Assembly: GCA_030549495.1 (NCBI GenBank)
Contig: JAUIRK010001010.1
Location: 186,001-250,000, forward strand
DNA length: 64,000 nucleotides
Reading direction: 5' to 3'
Origin: Nectonema munidae
Lineage: Eukaryota; Nematomorpha; Nectonematoida; Nectonematidae
Shown: one piece after another, positions 57,991-64,000 of the stretch
How the letters are laid out: the number at the start of each line of letters is the position of its first letter
Position numbering within the stretch: position 1 is the stretch's first letter
Position numbers and translations under genes: made by a program
The notes under the pieces: model-generated
Told to the model about the DNA's origin: nothing
The model's database searches: none
Seen by the model: only the letters and a program-made list of their open reading frames with translations

Positions 57991-58339
57991 TAATTCAATC
58001 TCGCGAGGTAACTTTTCTTCTATTATTATTAAAACTGTGTTTGAGTTCTTAACTTCATATTCTAAATTAATGTCTTACCATATTTACAAACTCACAAAAA
58101 ACTTTATGATCACGAGTTTTCAATACTGCATAGTTCTTGATATCATTTATAATGTTAGAGACAACTACATTAGGATTGTTTTACCTTCTATCTAATTCTA
58201 AACTTTCAAACATATCTTTAACGTTATCCTGTCAGCTTCTCACTATACTCAATGGAAATGAGCCTAACAATGTTTTCAATACAAGTGGCGCGGTTGTAGC
58301 GCGATACACTGGTAATGTATATTTTTTTTAATTTGGTTA

Positions 58340-59750
58340 CGCTAGATTCTACTAAGTACTCTTGGGATCTTCCCTCTACACTTAGGAGTAGAGTTGAAAG
58401 CATAAATATCAGAAAAAATGCTAGACGTCCTCCTGGTCATCAGGCAACATATAAAAATACTTCAAATGTTTTACAAGTCTTTTTAACTCCTGAAATTATA
58501 CACCACACAATGCAAAAACTTGAGAAAGCTTTCAAAGTCATCTCTTATTTTACTGCTTTATTACATATTGGTCAAAACGGTGACCAGAAAATCAAAATAA
58601 CGGCTTTGTTTTCTTCCTACTCTATCCCCTTTTCGAGAGCTGCGATTGGGCATGGCATGTTTTTCTTTATTCATGTTTTCATAAGATTTGATGACAAAAA
58701 AAGGCATTTGGACTAATGATAAAATCAGTGCTATCCGCTTTATTCACGATTACTTTGCTGAAGTTTTTTCAAATTTTTGGACATCCTATCATTCTGTTAC
58801 CATTGATGAACAATTGGTCAGTTTCAGAGGAGGCTGTCAAGTAAAAGTTTATGATTCTCATAAACCTGGAAGATGCTGCTTCAAGTTCTATCATATTTGC
58901 GATTCTAAATCTTACTATTATATGCGACCTGAAATTTACATTTCAGGTATCGAAGACTCTTCTCATTTCTCTGGAAAAGGAATAGTCAAAAGATTAGTTG
59001 AAAAATCCAAAGTTCCTCCAGGTTGTAGTCTTTATACGGATCGTTTCATGTGTTAGCTGTCTGGGCCTAATCTAAAGGTCTTTCCTTCACCATAATGTCC
59101 AACCGAAGATTCCTTCCAACAATTTTCAGATCAACGCACATGAAAGAGCTAAAGCTAATGAGTGTAAAAATGGGATAATCTACTCTATGTTTCTATCTGC
59201 GCCTCTATCCCTAAAAGACACGCACGTAAAAATTTTAAAGTAGTGTATATGCTATTCTTTTCAACATAACGTTCAAATCACAACCCAAAAGTATCTTAAC
59301 TTACAATGAACAGAAGGGTGGTGTCGATGTGGGAAAGGATCATAAGAAGTTATCGTGCTTACAAACCAACAAGTGGACTCTTGTTGCATTTTGTAATTAC
59401 TTGGACATATGTGCCCTAAACAGTTGGGTAATATTGAATTATAACTGTCCACAAGCTTCCCCCAAAGACAAAAAGAGTGGTAGAAAATTTTTCATCACCC
59501 ATGCCTTAGCAGAAGAAACAATGAAAATTCGTTCTTGCCTTTCTGAGCTACCCTCAAATATTAAAATTCTTCTATAATTTTATGGTTATTCAGATTCTCA
59601 AGCTGGTCCCAGTGAGCAAGGAAATAAAAAGAGAGCATCTTGTCATTTTTGCTTTTCAAAGTCTAACAAAACCACAAGATGTGCAAGGTTTTTATTTGCA
59701 AAAAACACTCCTCTCTTTTTTGTTCAAACTGTAAATAAGGTTTGTCCTTT
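58340..59750 (+). mobile_element. decayed piggyBac transposase
   Basis: Plus strand, two long frames plus fragments. YSWDLPSTLRSRVESINIRK (58355) and a FTALLHIGQNGDQK block form the DDE domain start; in the next frame FIHDYFAEVFSNFW, SVTIDEQLVSFRGGCQVKVY, HKPGRCCFKFYHICDS and GIVKRLVEKS (58720-59030) are clear piggyBac DDE_Tnp_1_7 motifs. TYNEQKGGVDVGKDHKKLS and KWTLVAFCNYLDICALNSW follow (59300-59430), and a C-terminal Cys-rich region CHFC...CAR...C lies at 59640-59740. At least three frame changes and an early stop, so inactive. TTAACCCT ends could not be found at its flanks. Confidence 0.85.
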
Positions 59751-60039
59751 TTATTCAATATTGATAAATGCTTTTTTATGATTTTATAAAATGTATAATT
59801 GAATGAAGGTCATATTTTAGACAATTTTAAGAGTTATAACTTAACGACATCTAAAATAAACTTTTTGGAAAAAAAACAATTTTTTGCCTTTTCATCGTAT
59901 TTTAATCTAAAAATCTCAATTTTAGTTTTTGATATCTAGAAAAGTGTAAAAGTAAAATTTACAACTAATTTTTATATGGGGTTGCCATTGAGCTAACTGG
60001 CTTAAAATTCAACAAAAGTTTGCTGGTGTAAAAAATGCA

Positions 60040-60600
60040 TAGAGTCCGTCAAGCTAAGGTTATTAATGGAATGACACAAATTTAAATTCGCCAGAATAAT
60101 CGAATGATAGGGCTCGGTATACCGGGAGTTGGCAAATAGGAAATCGATTTGATGGACTGACACATCTTAATTCGGCAAAAAATTGAATGGTGGGAGTTGG
60201 AAAATAAGAAGTCGGTTTAATTAACTGCCAAATTTCAAGTCGACAAAAAATCCAATGATAGGACAGCGCAAACCGGAAGTTAGCAAATAGGAAATCGATT
60301 TAAACGACTGACAAACCATCGAGAAATGGAATGTAGAACTCGGCAAACCAGGAGTTAGCAAATAGGAAATCGATTTAATTTGCTGAGAAATTGAATGATA
60401 TGACCGGGCAAACCAGGAGTTAGCAAATAGGTAATCGATTTAATCGACTGACAACTTTTAATTCGGCAAGAAATGGAAAGTTAGGAGGAAACCGGGAGTT
60501 GGCAAATAGGAAATTAGTTTTGGACTGGCAAATTTTAATTTGGAGAAAATTCGAATGATTGGACTTAGAAAATCAGGAGTCGGTAAAACGGTAAAATAGA
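60040..60600. repeat. ~75-bp degenerate minisatellite, seven to eight units
   Basis: The core GGAGTT(A/G)GCAAATAGGAAATC recurs with GGAGTT-type starts at 60125, 60193, 60276, 60351, 60416, 60495 and 60576 (spacing 65-83). Each unit adds GATTTAATCGACTGACAA and TTCGGCAAGAAATTGAATGA. It is less AT-rich than its surroundings and unlike other repeats here. Confidence 0.85.
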
Positions 60601-61126
60601 ATTATAGGCTTATATATACTCTGGCTTATTTTTGGAATTCCTCCTTTCCAGGGTGATGGTGACTTTTGTCAGACCTACACTAGGTTTGGAATGCTCCCTG
60701 TTGCTGTTGGCCACACGATGACACTATATCAAAAAGCGTAATATTGTGGTCAACTTTTTAAAAAAAATCGAATGAAGACATTTCCATCCGAATGTGATAA
60801 AGGTTAGGGTGTGCATGAAGGAGGACAATTGGCTAGCGCTTCAGAGTTGTTGAAATGCGCTTTCGGTCTCGGAAAAGACGATACGGCAGAATTCAGCAAA
60901 AGCACGTACAGCCAAAGCGACCATCACGTTTAGATTAGTTGGCTAATCTCCCAACTAGCAAAATAGAACAACAATAATATAAATTTATTCAGCAAAGTTA
61001 GGTATTGTTTGAGATGTGCTATTTAGAAGTAGGATTATTTGCTAGAAGAGCGTGTTTATAAAGAGGTTCTCTTCTTCTGATCCTTAAATAAATAAAAAAT
61101 AAATATAAGGATATATACTTGGGCAT
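60601..61126. other. no gene recognised
   Basis: 60640-60960 is less AT-rich (GGCCACACGATGACAC, GCGCTTTCGGTCTCGGAAAA) but has no long frame. It could be flank or hook region of an unrecognised element linked to the minisatellite. Confidence 0.35.
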
Positions 61127-61982
61127 TTAAAATTTTATTACTCCTGAATTAGCCTTTTCATCAATGTCGTAAAGAATCTGCTTTGAATGTTTGCCACTCT
61201 CTTTTCTATAGTCACCTTCAATATTCTTTTCGTTAGCAGAGAAATCACAATGTTTGTTTATTTGATTGAAGAGATTATATGAAAACTTCTTTACATTAAA
61301 AGATTGGTTGGGAAAAGATCTTAGAGTGTCTGTAATCGATGTGTAATTTTTCATTCCACCTATATTCTGTAATAATGGATACATTGTTCAATAGCATGAC
61401 AAGATATATTTTTTAATTTTTTCTATTTTTCACATATTCTAAGGCTACAAGATGTGCCTGTTTTTGGAAATTGTCAGGGTTTCACGCAGCGCTCAATAAT
61501 GGAATCCCGGTGGATATACGAGAATCCCAACTTTTCATTCACTTCTTTCAAAAATCAAACTCCACATATGATCAATTTATTATTAAATCTTTTTTTAGTG
61601 TAAAAATTCGTCTTTTACACCTTGCATTTTTGATATTAGATATTTTTGTAAGAAATAAACCTCTTATTCATAATTTTTTCCAAGCCTATATTTGTCGCAA
61701 TTAGCTCATTTAAAAATCTTGCATAGCTATTGTTTGCCCTCTAATTTAGAGATCTTTCCAAATTTTTTGTAGTTTACATAATATAGCAACTTTTATCGGT
61801 CTATATTAAATTACTTACGTCATTGTATAAAGAAGAGTCACTTAAACTTAGGTTAGTCAAAGAGAAAATAGATCTAGCTGGCTTTATATAGGATTGCTTA
61901 TGTATCCGATCCAGATTCAGCATCGATAAAGGTGCACTTTTTCTATCCTTCAAGGAACTTGCGTTAGTCTTTTTCCAATGAT
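61127..61982 (-). CDS. two 3' exons of an unknown minus-strand gene
   Basis: Exon 61982-61819 follows an acceptor-like TTATTTGTTTAG and ends at a perfect GTAAGT donor (minus-strand 61818-61813). Exon 61366-61127 follows the acceptor TCCATTATTACAG and ends in a stop. The phases agree (first exon ends in phase 0, second starts in phase 0). The joined product includes SSLKDRKSAPLSMLNLDRIH, SIFSLTNLSLSDSSLYND, then NIGGMKNYTSITDTLRSFPN and a charged, Lys/Asn-rich end. No domain is recognised; it is Ser-rich and probably disordered. Upstream exons should lie beyond 62000 but I could not find them. The two open frames plus matched splice sites raise it above noise, no more. Confidence 0.45.
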
Positions 61983-63199
61983 CTAAACAAATAACGAAAC
62001 TTGACACTTATACGGCAAACTTAATTTCTAGCTCGTTTTCTTCTTACTAATCCTGCTAAAAATAGAACCGATTTCAAAAATTGGAGTTTATGGCCTCACC
62101 ATATAAACTAAATGTTGAATCCTTCTCATCTTGAAATATAGTTATAACAAAAATGTTCGTTTATTTTTTGCATATACAGAGGTGTGCGTGCCATTCTATA
62201 TTTGTCTGCGAGCCACAGTTTGCACGCGTGTCATAGCTTTCCTACTTCTGCTGTATAGTGTATATATATAATTTATATTTTATCTAAAAGATAATACCAC
62301 TTAATGTTTATTTTTTAATAAAAAAATCTTTTAATCAATAAAATATAAATTAAACAAAGGTTTAACTATATTCAGCTTTAATGTCATTGATTTGTGTTTA
62401 AAAACACATTAAATTGAATTATATTTAGCATTGAATATTGTTGATCTGAATATCAAGACGATATATAAAATTGATAAATTATTGTGGTATATGGGTGTGG
62501 ACAAATAGCTTCTAACCGCTCTAGACTCAAATTTCAACAGAAGAAAAGAGTCTAATTTTATCTAAAAGTAAAGAGACCGACTAAAATATTTATTTCAATT
62601 TCTCCTATGCTCATGACAATCTCTCTATTTAAGTTCATATAAAAGTGCTTTCCGACCTTTTTGGATTAAGACTCTAAATGCACTCTTTGAGACCTTAATT
62701 GTAATGGAAATCTAACCATTCGGTTTCAGTCTTACTTACAAAATGTTTATGAATATTTAAGTTTATATTTACTAGCACAATGAATTTGAAACAGGAATAA
62801 AAACAAGTTAAAAAACTTTATTTGCATATCCTTTTACACAAAAAACAAGTTTTTCTTCAGTGTTTTGCAAAACATTTTTTACTTTCTTGATAAATTTAAT
62901 TGTTTCACAAAATTAATACAATGCATTACATTAAACAGTGGCTATTCTAAGTAGACCTGTTCAAAGTCCTGCTCGATTCAACCCGTTCCTCATAATACTA
63001 TACCTTTTCAAGTTCAAATTGGCACTAAGCATTATTTTAAGAAAAAAATAAAGTTTTTTCTTTTATTTTGATCAAGGTATAACATTTTCAATTTCAAATT
63101 TAATGAAATAAAGCAAATAACCTTATATATAATGAAATATAAGAAATATAGATTTATTGCAATGAACTAGACTAATAACCTAGATTCAGAAATATTTTT
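61983..63199. other. no gene recognised
   Basis: AT-rich DNA. No exon continuing the unknown gene could be supported, and no inverted ends were seen. Confidence 0.4.
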
Positions 63200-63620
63200 T
63201 TCCAATTCACGAATTCTGAATTAATATCTTGGTAATTCAGAAACTTTTTCCTGTTCTAAAAGAAACGGCATTTTTTCAGCAAGATTTTGTTTCACTTCAT
63301 TTTTAATAATACCCGTATGTTTTCTACCAGAATCAACATTAGACTATACGCTCCGAGTCTCAAAATTTTAAAATCTTCGAACAGATTAAAATTCGATATT
63401 GGTTCAATTTTGGAATGACAGGGAGCATAGTGTCTAAAACTAACACCGCAGGAACATGATAAAAATAGTTTTTTAAAACATTCTTCCATCCAATTGTAAA
63501 AATCTTTTTTCTTGAATGAACCGCGCTTCAGAGCGTGATGAATTGTAACTTGGCTCTCTCTTTAAAGATTTTTGAATTTTAAGAGTTAGAGCATATAGTC
63601 TTTACTGGTAGGTTTTTGAA
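63200..63620 (-). mobile_element. Tc1/mariner-type transposase fragment
   Basis: Minus strand blocks: HHALKRGSFKKKDFYNWMEE (63540-63485), then in another frame YHVPAVLVLD, then APCHSKIEPI in the first frame, and LFEDFKILRLGAYSLMLILV followed by ENI, equivalent to the L.PYSP.LNPIEN motif, and finally GIIKNEVKQNLAEKMPFLL. The LDxAPCH and RLxPYSPxLN pair marks the IS630/Tc1-mariner DDE domain. Two frame changes, and the Asn-Pro of the motif is replaced, so inactive. Ends not found. Confidence 0.7.
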
Positions 63621-63670
63621 CCAAATTTTGCATTAGTATAGGAAGAGCATTAGATTTTGTAAAGTGGTCA

Positions 63671-63697
63671 TCTCTCTCTCTCTCTATATATATATAT
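63671..63697. repeat. compound (TC)n(TA)n microsatellite
   Basis: About seven TC units followed by about six TA units. Confidence 0.9.
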
Positions 63698-64000
63698 CTT
63701 CCAACGATGGGCGTCCACTGAAGATTTTCTAAGAAGTATCAAAATTTTCAAACTTTTCGATAAAAGTCTTCGTTATTTCAAAAATCATACATATATGAAG
63801 CACAAGCAAAAACATCTGGAAGAATTGAAAATCATGAAATGGTAATGATACCATTGTAAAAGTTCACCTTTCAAATGACAAACAGTAGCAACAATTTATA
63901 TCAATTTTCTAGGGCGTTCAGTTGACCTATTTGCTCCCATTAGCGGACACCCATGCTTCCAGTTAATACAAATTTTGGTGATCATAACTTTTTTAATTTT

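Noticed and set aside
1-64000. tRNA, rRNA, CRISPR arrays, bacterial operons
   Set aside because: No tRNA box pairs, rRNA blocks or regular spacer arrays were seen. The intronless GatA is bacterial in origin by family but its start, context and poly-A signals fit a nuclear gene.

Overview
The window is a stretch of AT-rich (roughly 70% A+T by eye) invertebrate nuclear DNA. It carries a few compact host genes in a sea of old mobile elements. Spliced genes with GT/AG introns, nuclear-encoded mitochondrial GatA, NF-YC, CCDC124 and signal peptide peptidase show a metazoan. The repeat mix (hAT, piggyBac, pogo, MULE, mariner, Penelope, several LINE clades, one Ty3/gypsy fossil) and the very short introns (45-60 bp) would fit an arthropod, perhaps a crustacean such as a copepod. 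That species-level guess is weak.

Layout. 1-3.2 kb: AT-rich DNA, a pogo-type MITE and an unassigned minus-strand ORF pair. 3.2-4.8 kb: an uninterrupted gene for mitochondrial glutamyl-tRNA(Gln) amidotransferase subunit A (QRSL1/GatA). 5.5-25 kb: a repeat landscape with an RTE-type LINE tail, a transposon-like CFDTTA-family ORF, a 1.96-kb hAT-like element with a perfect 8-bp target duplication, a dispersed repeat here called R1 (copies A, B, C), a TTAA-ended element holding a ~147-bp tandem array, a pyrimidine-rich LINE, two hAT families and an uncharacterised zinc-finger/LPPLHIKLG transposon-like gene. 25-29.4 kb: Penelope remains, then NF-YC (+) convergent with CCDC124 (-), followed by a possible terminal exon of an unknown gene. 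29.5-43 kb: a perfect-looking hairpin MITE, a second LPPLHIKLG copy, two abutting hAT MITEs, two or three LINE fragments, a Charlie-like hAT, a pogo/Tigger element and a MULE.

43.2-57.35 kb holds the best-resolved gene: a ten-exon signal peptide peptidase (HM13/SPP) that I could assemble exon by exon with consistent phases into a 400-residue protein. Its YD, GLGD and PAL motifs have exactly the spacing of the human enzyme. Its introns are bimodal: five of 45-60 bp and four of 1.9-4.3 kb, the large ones filled with R1, hAT ends, a Ty3/gypsy fossil and a FLYWCH-MULE. 57.6-64 kb: pogo MITE copy, decayed piggyBac transposase, a ~75-bp minisatellite, a two-exon fragment of an unknown minus-strand gene and a mariner-type transposase fragment.

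The host genes have unrelated housekeeping jobs (mitochondrial translation, CCAAT-box transcription, ribosome-associated factor, intramembrane proteolysis) and nothing suggests an operon. The main novelty lies in the repeat families: the TTAA-ended element carrying a nucleosome-length tandem array, the R1 family with datable nested insertions, and two multi-copy coding families I cannot place in a known superfamily.
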